Shown piece after piece: positions 43,143-53,488 of a stretch of 64,000 bases of DNA. This DNA is from Podospora bellae-mahoneyi. Its lineage: Eukaryota > Ascomycota > Sordariomycetes > Sordariales > Podosporaceae. The stretch is from contig NC_085885.1 of the NCBI RefSeq assembly GCF_035222275.1, positions 558,001 through 622,000 of the forward strand, in the 5' to 3' direction. The translations under genes and the position numbers were made by a program. The notes below the pieces were generated by a model. The model saw nothing but the letters and a program-made list of their open reading frames with translations. It searched no databases and was not told where the DNA came from. How positions within the stretch are numbered: the first letter of the stretch is position 1; each line of letters starts with the position of its first letter.

Positions 43143-44659
43143 ATGATACTGAAGAGTTTTTCATCAACAACACGGATATTCACAAGAGCTCTGCTCTCGA
43201 GCGGAGCAACAGCACATCACTTCTCAGCAACACCTGCACTCAGATCAAAAATGGCCGAGTCCAACTCAACCGAGGCCAATGGTGCCTCTCTCACAACATA
43301 CCAGCCGCGATACATCGATGTGGGTAGTTTATCATTTAATCTCATTGACTAGCCACTAATAAACCATTTCCGCCTCATCAGATTGGCATCAACCTCGCTG
43401 ATCCCATCTTCCGCGGCCGTTACCATGGCAAATCAAGACACCCCGATGACCTCCAGGGTGTCATCGACAGAGCCAAAGAAGTAGGCTGCACCAAGCTCCT
43501 CGTAACCGGCTCCTCCTTCAAATCCTCCCGTGACGCCCTCAAAATAGCCTCCAAATTCCCGAACGTGGTCTTCACCACAGCCGGAATCCACCCCTGCTCC
43601 TCCTCCATCTTCTCCCCTTCCCACCACAAACACCACGACGAGTCCCAATCCGAGGACGAATCCGCCGACCAGCACACCCCCGCCTGCGGACCCGACCCAA
43701 CAAAACCCATCCTCGATGGCGAAGGCGTCGACCACGCCCGCTCAGAAGTCATCATCTCCGACCTCAAAGAGCTGATCACTACCGCTCCGAAAAACAGCCT
43801 CATAGCCTTTGGCGAGTTCGGCCTCGACTACGACAGACTCCACTACTGCTCAAAGGAAGTACAACTCCACTCCTTCGCCGCCCAGCTCAGACTCGCGGCG
43901 TCGCTCTCCCCTCAGTTACCGCTCTTTCTCCACTCCCGCGCCGCACACGGGGACTTTGTTCGTCTGCTCAAAGATGCGTTTGGCCCTAGGCTTGAAAAGC
44001 TGCAAAAGGGTGGTGTAGTCCACTCATTTACTGGAACAATAGAAGAGGCAAAAGAGCTGATGGATCTGGGATTGTACGTTGGCATCAACGGGTGCAGTTT
44101 CAAGACCGTCGAGAACTGCAAGGTGGTCAAGCAAATCGACCTGAGCAAAATGATGCTTGAGACGGATGGTCCGTGGTGTGAGGTTAGGCCTACGCATGAG
44201 GGGTGGAAGTATCTGGTTCAGTTTGAGGAAGCTAGAAGAAAGGAGCAGGAGGAGAAGAAGAGGCTAGAGGAGGAGGAGAGGCAAAAGCAGGAAAAGATCG
44301 AGGCAGAAAGAAAAGCGCAGGAGGAGCTGGAGAAGAAGGCTGCTGAGTTGGAGAGTGGTGTAGAGGGGGGCAAGGCTGGCGGGGAAGGGGAGAAGAAGAG
44401 ACAGCGACAACCCAAGAAGCCTAAGCAGCAACAGCAGCCGCAGGGGAAGAAGAATCAGAAGAAGGAAAGCGAAGTGCCTGATCGGTTCAAGGTTGTCAAG
44501 AAGGAGAAGTGGGAGGAGGGGGCGATGGTCAAGGGGAGGAATGAGCCGTGCACCATTGAGCGGATTGCGAGGATTGTGGCTGGGATCAAGGGGGTGGGTG
44601 TGGAAGAGGTGTGTGAAGCTGCATGGGAGAACACTGCCAAGGTGTTTGGTCCTTTTTGA
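43143..44659 (+). CDS. TatD-family metal-dependent deoxyribonuclease
   Basis: Exons 43143-43319 and 43382-44659 (62-bp intron, GTGGGT to CAG) give 484 residues. The core shows IGINLADPIFRGRYHG, TAGIHPCSSS, IAFGEFGLDYDRLHY, LFLHSRAAH, GGVVHSFTG and MMLETDGPWCEVRP, the ordered His, Asp and Glu ligands of the TatD barrel. The first 36 residues (MILKSFSSTTRIFTRALLSS onward) are rich in Ser, Thr, Arg and Ala with no acid, like a mitochondrial presequence. A second in-frame ATG at 43251 (MAESNSTE) would give a form without it. After the ligand region, about 95 residues of Glu/Lys/Gln-rich helix and basic linker are inserted before the final conserved segment (RFKVVKKEKWEEGAMVKGRN, EPCTIERIARIVAGIKG). 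TatD enzymes trim DNA ends and act in DNA fragmentation and repair. Confidence 0.92.
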
Positions 44660-44820
44660 GTTGATTATGACAGCTACAAGCCGATAGAAAGCGTAGAAAG
44701 ATTTCATTGTTTCTCCAGAATTCCAGGGGTATTATTTTCTGTGCTGACACCCGCCGGCTACCATACACCCAAACTCCATACAAATGCTCACTCATAGTAT
44801 ACAACAGAATATTCAAAACA

Positions 44821-46245
44821 CTACAGTCCAGAGCCCTTATGCCCTCTTATCCTGCCATTTCTCACAGCCCCTATGGTGACACCCTCCTCACCCGTCATCC
44901 ACCCCGGCATCTTTTCCCCATCTATGACCCCGCATTCAACCAACTGTCGTATTCCCGCAAAGACATGGCTGCCATGAAACGTCAACCTCACATTCGGCCT
45001 GAATGCTTCCTCCCCGTCATCCTCCCCTTCAATATCCATCCTATCAGCATCATCACCCCCAATCTCGAAAGGATCCTCCATAACCAAATCCACCCTCTCC
45101 ACCCCCTTCCCATCTCCTACCCGTGCCGTATCCCCAAACCGAGCTTGCGCGACCAGCTTGGCCCGTTTATTCACCCTCTCTTCCACCGTCGGTCTCTCCC
45201 TCCTCTTCTTATCACCATTCCCTTGTTCTTCCTCCTCTGCTGCATGGCTCAACGGTGGGCTAGGCAAAACAGTACTCAACGGGGACTCTTTGACCTTCTC
45301 ATCCGCATAGATACTCCACCCACCACCTGCCGCATTGCCTCTCGTCGCGCCCCTTCGATCGAGCAACCCCTCCAGATTTCTTGTCGTCAAAGAAGTACTC
45401 TGCAGCGTGACCCTCTGCCTCGGCAGTGACAGCGCCTTTGGTATCCCCTCCACCAGCAGTGCCCTAAGGGATTTCGATTCTGACGCCCCTGCCGGGCCGG
45501 TAGAGGTGGGTTTAGAAATAAAAATGTTTGGTGAGCCATCCGGGAAAGCGATGAGTATCGTCTTGGAGCCAGTGTCCATGTTGCCATTGGAGGATAGGGA
45601 CAAAGGGGTGTTGTAGGGGGAGTCAATGACAAAGATCCTCAGTATCAGTAAGGGAAGCGTCTTGTGACGGTCGAGGTTGTAGTGTGCTTTGATATCAGGC
45701 AGGATTTGAGCCTGGAGCGATTTGAGAAACAACGAAGGGTGAAACCTTGGTATGGTTAGTGATGTTTTGTCGGCTTCCAGCGGCTGCACCTCGCCGTCGT
45801 CGTCCTCTGTTGGTGCTTTCAGCGGGACTATGTTATAGGCTGACCATTTCTGGGAGGTTGGGTGGTCGTAGAGGTATTGCAGGTCTGCGATGGCGAGCTG
45901 GTAGAGCGATACCCCGTGGCGCCAGTCGCCTGTGGTGATTCTGTCTAGGACATCTCTTTTGGAGCCTTTACGATTCTGGAGGGAGAGGTACTCTTCCCGG
46001 AGCTCCTCCGGGGATGAGGCAGGGGGGTAGAAGTCGCCGTCATCTTCTTCTTCATCGTCGTCCTGGTCTGGACGGAGGTAGGGGGTGGCTAGAGATAGGT
46101 TGTCCTCGTCTAGCCAGTCCAAGGCAACAGAGATGAGAGAAGCGCGTGAGAGCCGGCTAAGAATTTTGGTGACTGTTGTGCTGGAAGGGTTGACGCGTAG
46201 AGAGGAGGGCAGAGGCGCTGTGGTAGGGACTGATATTCGGGACAT
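44821..46245 (-). CDS. chl4: Chl4/Mis15 (CENP-N) kinetochore protein
   Basis: A single exon of 474 residues. The N-terminal region (VNPSSTTVTKILSRLSRASL, then ISVALDWLDEDN) is the family signature, followed by DWRHGVSLYQLAIADLQYLY and the conserved KWSAYNIVPL. The family block continues with IPRFHPSLFLKSLQAQILPD, the LPLLILRIFVIDSPY strand region and a C-terminal RLTFHGSHVFAGIRQLVECG. CENP-N/Chl4 pairs with CENP-L/Iml3 in the constitutive centromere-associated network and, in animals, contacts CENP-A nucleosomes. An acidic stretch (DDDEEEDDGD) lies near residue 62 and a basic, disordered insertion lies at about 330-380. It is convergent with the TatD gene, 161 bp apart. No partner subunit is nearby. 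Confidence 0.88.
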   Translation of the reverse strand: MSRISVPTTAPLPSSLRVNPSSTTVTKILSRLSRASLISVALDWLDEDNLSLATPYLRPDQDDDEEEDDGDFYPPASSPEELREEYLSLQNRKGSKRDVLDRITTGDWRHGVSLYQLAIADLQYLYDHPTSQKWSAYNIVPLKAPTEDDDGEVQPLEADKTSLTIPRFHPSLFLKSLQAQILPDIKAHYNLDRHKTLPLLILRIFVIDSPYNTPLSLSSNGNMDTGSKTILIAFPDGSPNIFISKPTSTGPAGASESKSLRALLVEGIPKALSLPRQRVTLQSTSLTTRNLEGLLDRRGATRGNAAGGGWSIYADEKVKESPLSTVLPSPPLSHAAEEEEQGNGDKKRRERPTVEERVNKRAKLVAQARFGDTARVGDGKGVERVDLVMEDPFEIGGDDADRMDIEGEDDGEEAFRPNVRLTFHGSHVFAGIRQLVECGVIDGEKMPGWMTGEEGVTIGAVRNGRIRGHKGSGL

Positions 46246-47976
46246 CTTCGGGCTTATGAATGATGATGCTGGAGATTAAGAAACAAATGGAGCTCCGTGA
46301 AAGCAAACAGAATGGGTTGCCGTAGCCGGGGTGTTCCGGAGAGGGTCCGTTCCGGCGAACGTCAACAATGGATCCGCTCGCACCGTGTTTCCGGCGAGCT
46401 TCGGGGGGGTGCAGGCCGAGAAACCCGGAATTGATTTACAGAGCTGAGCTGGTCCAGAGCCCCCACGCCGTTTTGCAGAACGTGTTGGCAGTTGGAGCGC
46501 GTTCTCGCGTCACATGGTGGTCTGGACCGCAGTGTGTGGCCCGTGCTCTTACCTAGGTGAGCTTCACCCCGCAAATCACAACGGCACAGCGCCCACGCAC
46601 CCCGCACGCCTCAATATCTTGGATTTTGACATGTCTCATCAGCGTTTCCTCTTCTTTTGATGGTTCTAGATGAACGGTAGTACACAGTGTATTCTGAAAA
46701 AAAAATCCGACCAAAAGAACAGCTACCATTAAAAGATTTTAGACGATAGGAAGGGGCAAGCGTCTATATCGAGCCGCTGACGTTGCCGAGCCACGTATCG
46801 GGGTGCCGAGTATCGGAGCGCGCGGAGACAGGTGGGAGCCAAGTAAGTGGGAACCCTCCTTCACGTGCGTTTTACCCTTCCTGGAATTCCGGATCGTTTC
46901 CCTCTGAAATATTCAGTTGTGAGCTTTTGTCAGCATCTGCTGAGATCCAGGGCTCGATTGCCGAGTGAGAGCGTGGCAAACTGTCCCCACCAGGCTGGAC
47001 AACCGTTTAAAGATGAGCCCCGGCCTGCTCCGATTCTGCCCCTTCTCTTCAAGTGGAAATGGATGGAGATCAACAGGCATTGTGCTCTTGGCACGGTCAT
47101 TGATGATGAATGATTAACCGTCGACTCAGGCAACAGACAAAGAAAGGGCGGGAAAACACGTTCCTGTACCTGTCGTGATAGGGTCAATGGCACAAAGAAG
47201 GCCCTGAGACTGAAGAGACTGAAGGTTTCGTAGGAGCGGAATTGCTAACGCAGGTTCGTGATGGAAATGCAAAAAATTGTCTGCAAGCGCGTGGTTCTTA
47301 GCAGTGATTGGAGTCCTGTCCGTCTGAAGAGAGGGGCACTCGGGCAATTTGGGTCTCGGCTACCGAGAGCGTGGGAGTCAATGTGCCTCTGACTAATAGC
47401 GACCATCGGACCGTGGGTATAGCGGGAAGCGCACCAGGGTTATCCCACCAAATCCACGTTGAGCGCTGTCTTCCGACTGTCTTCCCACTGGCCCGGGCGC
47501 CGATTTCTTGAACTGTTCTCATGTCCAGTCTCCATTACTCTTCCACTTCAGCAACACACTGGCTGCCAACTTGAGGCCATCATCTCCAGCAGAGGGCCCC
47601 GTCTCCCAGCTAGCTCTCACTGCCCTACATCCACCGACCCGTCTAGCTCTTTGTTTCAGCCAAAGACGCTTACTCGCCCGTACAACGCTCGCTTCCTTTT
47701 AGGAACTGAAGCCGAAGCGAGTGCCGATTTGTTCTCCGGCCACCAAAGGACGCCCCGCCTCATTCACCTCCCCTCGACCGACCCTTTGTCTCCCGCCCAC
47801 CGCCCACCTGCCGACATATTCGCAATTGTCTAAATCTCAAAGGAACGGATTTCGCAATCACCAATTCCACTCGACGACCAAAGACTCTTAAACGCCCCTC
47901 AGGCAATCACCCCCGCGAGCGCGCGTGCTGGAGCTTTTATTCGACGTTTGACAAGAGAGAGGAATTAAACATCGCC
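46246..47976. other. Divergent promoter of CHL4 and the bZIP gene
   Basis: A 1.7-kb region. Its last 450 bp is C/T-rich and may be the long 5' leader of the bZIP transcript; a 124-codon open frame at 47459-47833 lies in it and could act as an upstream ORF, but shows no domain. No structured RNA was recognised. Confidence 0.5.
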
Positions 47977-49602
47977 ATGGCCTACTCCAGCGCGCGGAGA
48001 GGTGTCAATGTGACCCAATATCTCCGTGAATTGAACCAAGATGGCGGCGTGGTAGAGGAGACGCTCATCACGGATGAAGACCTCGCCAAGGACCTTGCGC
48101 TCTTTACCAACACTCAGTTCTTCGACTTTGAGACTGGCCAGAACACCGACTACCAAGCGCCACCTGTCAAGCCCGACACATTACAAACATCACCAACCGA
48201 GGAGTTGACGTCGGCCGACTCTATCATGGGTGACTTTGGCTTTTCTGATTTTTCCATCCCAGGTTAGTGTGGCTTTACTCCGTCAATTTTGGTTTTTTTC
48301 TTTCACTTTTATATGCTTCTTTGTTGGTTTCAACCTTGATATTAGCAGGGGTTGGTCATGGTGCTACGGTATTTGGTGGTGGGGGACTTTGAGTTGTTTT
48401 GCCTGGTTGTTTCAGTTTCCTCCTGCCTTCTACAAGACCCCTTCAACAGCCAACCCGCTCAGCAAGTGCTGAATACATCACCTGGCTATGTCGCAACCGG
48501 AAAGCACGGGAAGATGGAAAAGGCTGCAGTCTCGGGGCGGTGACAGGGCCACAGAGAGCGGTTCGTCTTACCGCAGATCGAGCAAGTGCTTCGCACCCCA
48601 CTCTCTCGCTCATGGCGAGTGTGCCCCCATGTTTGCGGGCGGCTTGTGATTGGAAGGCTGCACCATGGACCGGCTTCGAGGTGCATGCGGTTGGGAAGCA
48701 CGAAGTCCCTGGGCGATGCTTGGGCCTGCCTATATGGGGCTGACAAATGATCGTCGATGCTCGCGATGATGCCATTTCTCGTGACTTTTGGGGGATTGCA
48801 CCATCGACACTGGGGCATCAGTGGCCCGTTTGGGACCGCTCCGCCGTTTGGCTCAATATCCCTGGATCTCCGCCCTTCCCGTCGGCGGCGCTGTCCGTCA
48901 CTCTAGCCTGTTCTTTTGTCTTGTACTTGTGCAATTGGCTACGCCTTGTATCGATATTGTTTTTCACTCGCTGACCATGGCACCATGTCTCCAGGCGACT
49001 ACAGCTTCGGTGATTTTGGCAGCAACTACACCTCGCCCACGGTCCCGGCCTTCCCAGACAACCTAGGCAACCTGCAGCCCATCCAGCCCACCCCCCAATC
49101 CTCCTATGCCCCGCCAGTCCCCCAGCAGCACCAGCCAGGGTATGTTCACACTGTAGCAGCTCCCGTTATCGGGGGCGAGAAGCGCAAGGCCACTGAACAG
49201 CTTAGTCCCCCGAACCGCATCCTGAGCTTCGAAGACGCGTCGCGCATGGCCGCTGAGGAGGACAAGAGGAGACGCAACACGGCCGCCAGCGCACGCTTCC
49301 GCATCAAGAAGAAGCAGAGGGAGCAGGCCCTCGAAAAATCGGCCAAGGAGATGACGGAGAAGGTTACCATGCTGGAGGGACGCATCTCTGCCCTCGAGAC
49401 GGAGAACAAGTGGCTCAAGTCGCTCGTGACGGAGAAACACGGCGACAAGCAGGACATTCTCGAGAAGTTCTTCAAGGAGTTTGCGGCCAGGGAAGCCAAG
49501 AAAGGATCGTCGTCTTCGGGTATCAAGGACAGCATCAGCGCTGCCAGCTCCGCCACCGCCGTTGACGACTCGGACAAGTCGCCCGCCAAGAGGAAGGATT
49601 GA
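47977..49602 (+). CDS. cys-3: CYS-3/MetR-like bZIP transcription factor
   Basis: Exons 47977-48262 and 48995-49602 give 297 residues across an unusually long 732-bp intron (GTTAGT donor; branch CTGAC, CAG acceptor). Exon 1 begins MAYSSARRGVNVTQYLRELN and is acidic. Exon 2 carries a Pro/Gln-rich segment and the bZIP: basic region EDKRRRNTAASARFRIKKKQ, then a leucine-type heptad series with M, L and L (MTEKVTMLEGRISALETENK) to about residue 255. This basic region, with its AASARFRIKKKQ core, matches the Neurospora CYS-3/Aspergillus MetR and S. pombe Zip1 group, which activates sulfur-uptake and sulfur-assimilation genes and is itself removed by SCF-type ubiquitination. An in-frame ATG at 48985 lies just inside the intron, before the acceptor, and would make a 209-residue form with the whole bZIP but no exon-1 domain. 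Confidence 0.85.
48263..48994 (+). other. Long intron with possible internal start, bZIP gene
   Basis: 732 bp against about 50-65 bp for most other introns here. Its last 10 bases contain ATGTCTCCAG, whose ATG (48985) is in frame with exon 2. An internal promoter could therefore give an N-terminally shorter protein. I saw no extra exon or RNA inside. Confidence 0.55.
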
Positions 49603-50266
49603 GGTATTCTTTGGTGACAAGAATATCATAATCTGGTTTTCTTATCTGGGCTCTTCCGGTTTCGAGTCATTTCATCAGCGAGGGGTTTAACGGTGGGGGA
49701 TTGGAGAGGCCCTTTTTGCTGCGGATATACCATATCATCATCATCATCATTCAAATCATCGAAGGCGTTTCATCTCGACTTATTCGGTCTTTTTTTGTTT
49801 TTGTTTCTTGTTTTGGTCTTGTCTGATTTTACGACTTGCTTTTTTCATTATACCTGGTCCATTTACCTTGGGTTTCCGGTGTTCTGGAGCTTTAAGGGAA
49901 AGCGGGAAGGGAATAAGGCAATTATTTGGGGGGTGGGGAAGAGTAGGGAGTGGGTGGGATTTCAGCTGAAAGGCTGGAGGGAAAAGAACGGAGGGGTGAT
50001 TTTGTTTAGTACTGTTTGCTTTTGGTGTTTTTACGAAGCTTGCAAGCTACAGATCTCATCATCACTTTGTACCACAAGGCAGTTACAGAACACTGGTGGT
50101 CGTATGATGTCTTGTATTTCACATGGATACAAGAGTTATATGAATACTTTTACGAAGTTGATGAATGGGATGGTCGGGTAGCGCATATATAGCGACAAGA
50201 GGAATATAAATATACAAAAGTCATAACAAAATATCATGATCACATTGATTGTTGAACACTATTCTA
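49603..50266. other. Convergent intergenic stretch
   Basis: Between the ends of the bZIP gene and the next minus-strand gene. It contains a CAT repeat (49735-49750) and T-rich sequence suited to 3' ends. No gene is seen. Confidence 0.55.
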
Positions 50267-50947
50267 CTACTCTTTCTTTTCTGCTGTGTTGTTTTCATCA
50301 CCACCACGTAGAGTGGCCAAACGCAACTGGTTCCTCTTTCCCAGGACCCGAAGCGTGTTTTCCCTCTCGAACGAGGACATCTCCTGCCAGTTGGCGATGC
50401 GGGCCAGGGTGCCGTCCCTGTTGACGACCATTGGTCCGAGGGCGTCGAGGGAGATGGGGGCCCCGTTTACGACGACGGTGGTTGTTTTGCCTGGGGTTTC
50501 GGTCTCCTCGGTGCCGGGGGCGGGGAGGGCGGGAAGTGGTTGTTGTTTTGGGCTTGCGACATTTGCGGTGGGGTCCTCGTCCTGATGGGTAGTGGTTGCT
50601 GTTGTTGTTATTGTTGTTGTTGATGGGGTTTCTTCTTGTTCTTGCACATAGGCGGGTCTAACGGCTGCTGCTGTGGGTGTGGCAGCAGATGCGGCTGGTG
50701 TTGTTGAAGGTTGATGGAATGATGGTGAGCGCCCGGGGTTGGGTGGCGTGCTTGTTGCGGATGGGGCGGGGCTAGTGGTGGTGGTGCTGGACATTGTTCT
50801 GCGGTGGTGGTGGTGGTGCAGTAGGTGGTTGTGATGGTGGGGTAGCTGAGTTGAGGCCGTTGATGAAGAAGATGGCAAGAGTGTCCGATGGGAATGTGCT
50901 CTTCTGGGTAGTAGTAGTTGGGCGAAGAGTTGGGGGCGGAGACGCAT
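50267..50947 (-). CDS. Small conserved fungal protein, possibly mitochondrial
   Basis: 226 residues in one exon. The first 50 residues are rich in Arg, Leu, His and Ser with no acidic residue (MRLRPQLFAQLLLPRRAHSH), resembling a mitochondrial targeting sequence. A second ATG at 50794 (MSSTTTTSPAP) would remove it. The middle is low-complexity Pro/Thr/Ala/Ser. The conserved-looking part is the C-terminus from about residue 155: VVVNGAPISLDALGPMVVNR, DGTLARIANWQEMSSFEREN, TLRVLGKRNQLRLATLRGG. I have seen this C-terminal pattern in fungal hypothetical proteins but know no function for it. Confidence 0.7.
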   Translation of the reverse strand: MRLRPQLFAQLLLPRRAHSHRTLLPSSSSTASTQLPHHHNHLLHHHHHRRTMSSTTTTSPAPSATSTPPNPGRSPSFHQPSTTPAASAATPTAAAVRPAYVQEQEETPSTTTITTTATTTHQDEDPTANVASPKQQPLPALPAPGTEETETPGKTTTVVVNGAPISLDALGPMVVNRDGTLARIANWQEMSSFERENTLRVLGKRNQLRLATLRGGDENNTAEKKE

Positions 50948-53488
50948 CAGTGGGTTGGGGTGAGTGGGCAGCTCACTCTCTTCTCGGATAGGTGAGAAGG
51001 GGAGTGAGAATGAGGAGGGTTGTGAGAAGGGAAGAATGATGTGATGATTGTGATCGATCTGACAGGATGTCCCGTTGCAGATGTGTTGCTTGGTTCTCTT
51101 TTGATGCTTGGGGCGTTTTAAGGTTTGGGAATGGCTTCGGATGATTTACCGTACAGGTGAGGTTTGTCGATGGAGATATTCTTGTATGTGCTGGTGTTTT
51201 CACTGAATCATGATGCTTGATGGAGACTGGAAACGTCTAGAACAGTCCCCAATTTTACCTACGGTGTAGCTGAGGTGAGGCTAGCTGTTCACCTTGGATG
51301 TGGTCTGTGCACTATCTCTAAATGTTTGCCAAGAAAGACCCTTTGAACCCGTGAGTCTAACAAAAATGGCGACATCAACAGTGTTGGTTGATTTTTTCAG
51401 AAAGCCCATTTAAAACTCTCACAATATATCCTGATGGCGGTATTTACAGGTGTGTGACCCGCAGCTAAGGCAGGTTACACTGCTAAATTGGAGCGATATG
51501 CGTGGTTGTCCCTGCTGCTGGTTGTCATCGGTGGTGCTCATGGTTCGCACAGGGACTTGATCACGCAATATGCTAGCTGGATGACTCCAGGTCTTCTTTT
51601 AATGGGCCTGGATTCTTTGCTCCTTCCCGCTTCCGACGGTAACCAGGTGTCTCTGGAAATCCAGTGGGCATCGTCGCTTCCCGAAATGCACTTCCCACTC
51701 TGACAGGCTCCTTCCTGAAAGTCTTGACCGGTTAGGTGACCGCTGAAACCTTCCTCTTTCTTTTATCTTCTTGATTGACCGAGACGAGACTTCGCTGGCG
51801 GCTTGCGACGCGTGATCGAGAACGTGGTGTGGCAGCCTCGCAGCACGAATCAACCCCGACATGACTTCCCCACAGCTCTGAACCAACCACAGCAGCATGT
51901 TGGGCAACAAGATCAGGGTCTAGCTTCGCTATGGGGTAAAAGAAAACAGGAAGAGAGCGGGACAAGCACCCGGCCTCCCTCACTCTCCCCTTGGCCAGAC
52001 CACCGGCGAGTCCTGTGGCTAGGAAAAGTTTGCAGAAGCACTTCAGCTTGCCTGCAGACGAAGGATCAACGTGGGGGTAAGCGACCCTTCTTTCGTCTTG
52101 TTACACATGTCCAGCCTTTCGAGTTGGATGTACCAGTGTCTCGAAGGTATCCCGTGTCAGACGGGAACATTGCCATTGCAGAGTGCAGTGATCTGCTCCG
52201 CGGAACTGCTCACGACATCCCCCACGCACGCTTTGCTGACCTGTGCTCATCACAGGGGGTGATAGTCTAACTCGTGGTGTTGGATACCTGGAGTAACAAG
52301 CCTCGGCTCTTCACTTTGACCCACGGAACGTTAGGCCTCTGGCCAGTCACTCACCTTGTGTCTTTGATCTTGTTGGCGAGAATCTCGAAGAAAAGCCATC
52401 GCCGTTTACAGTACCCTATTCAAGAAACTACAGAGACGGTATACTTCCCCTCAAGGTTTCAGGCTCAACTCAAACAAACGTCTTCCCACCAACGCGACTA
52501 CGCGAACCGATCCTAGCACACCGAGCCGACCCTCTGTATTCAATTGGCCACGTTCAGCCCACACATACATATCCTTCGACCGGTCTGAAGCCCCCACGAG
52601 ACAATTTACAGTCACTATTGAATACGTTCGGCATGATGCGAGTTCAATATGCCCGAATGCCCCTCAGTCTGACCCGTTGCTTGGTTCTTGTCTGTTGGGG
52701 ACCGACACGGAATGTAACGGCTCCTTCACGCGGCCCCATCGGTCGCAACGTTCCGATGATATAGTAGCAGATGTCGACAAGTCTGCATGAGTTTCGTCAT
52801 TCGAAATATCCGACGGCAAGGCGCTCAGAAAGGGATAATCCAGTGACTCTACCCGATGGTATCGGCAGCTGTTCTTGATATTCAAGGGTTGACATCCACC
52901 AGTTTTAGGTTCACACAAGTCTGGTTGAGTAACGCCACTTTCATCACCACACTCAAAACGAACCAAGACCGAACACAAGACCAGGCCACACTATTTGATT
53001 TGAATTCCGGGCGCCCACATTCGTGGCGTGCGTAGTATAGCGGGATTACATTCTGCTTTTCGAGCGAAGGACTTAGGTTCGATTCCTAACCACTCACCAC
53101 ACAGCGCATTTGGCTTTCAGCGTTTGCTTTTGTGATTTTTCTATTTTATCTTTTTTATATCCCTCCAGAAGGTCTTTGCTTTTGAGATTCAACTCATTAC
53201 TTCCCCAAAAAAACAAGCCCTCTTCTTACTTACAATTGTGTCTTCAATTCAGCAATACCTAAGTATTCCACAGGCATCTCGCGAAGCTTTCAGACCACAT
53301 TTTATGCATATGATCATTGCGGCCAATCGGATCATGCCGCGCGCGAGTTCGCTCATGGTTTCAACAAGTCTCACGATCCAGCAGCAGCACCAACAGCGAA
53401 GCAGAGAGTGGTAAAGTGTATTGCACAGAGACTCAGTTTCATCGAATGCTCGAGACTAAACACAGAACATACATCATCTCTCTTGCTT
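50948..53488. other. Gene-poor stretch with tRNA-like remnant
   Basis: About 2.5 kb. Only the tRNA-like sequence near 53.03 kb stands out. Open frames at 51803-52270 and others show no domain or coding bias and are not called. Confidence 0.5.
53026..53099 (+). ncRNA. tRNA-like remnant with A and B boxes (degenerate Glu-like)
   Basis: An A-box-like TAGTATAGCGG (53033-53043) and a perfect B box GGTTCGATTCC (53076-53086) sit at tRNA spacing. The T arm pairs perfectly (TTAGG/CCTAA around the TTCGATT loop). The anticodon arm TCTGC-TTTTCGA-GCGAA has one mismatch and would present TTC (Glu). The acceptor stem does not pair, so a working tRNA is unlikely. T runs at 53136-53140 and 53151-53156 could end a Pol III transcript. 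It may be a tRNA pseudogene or the head of a tRNA-derived short repeat. Confidence 0.4.

Noticed and set aside
51803-52270. 155-codon open frame
   Set aside because: No domain, no partner exon, no codon bias; probably chance.
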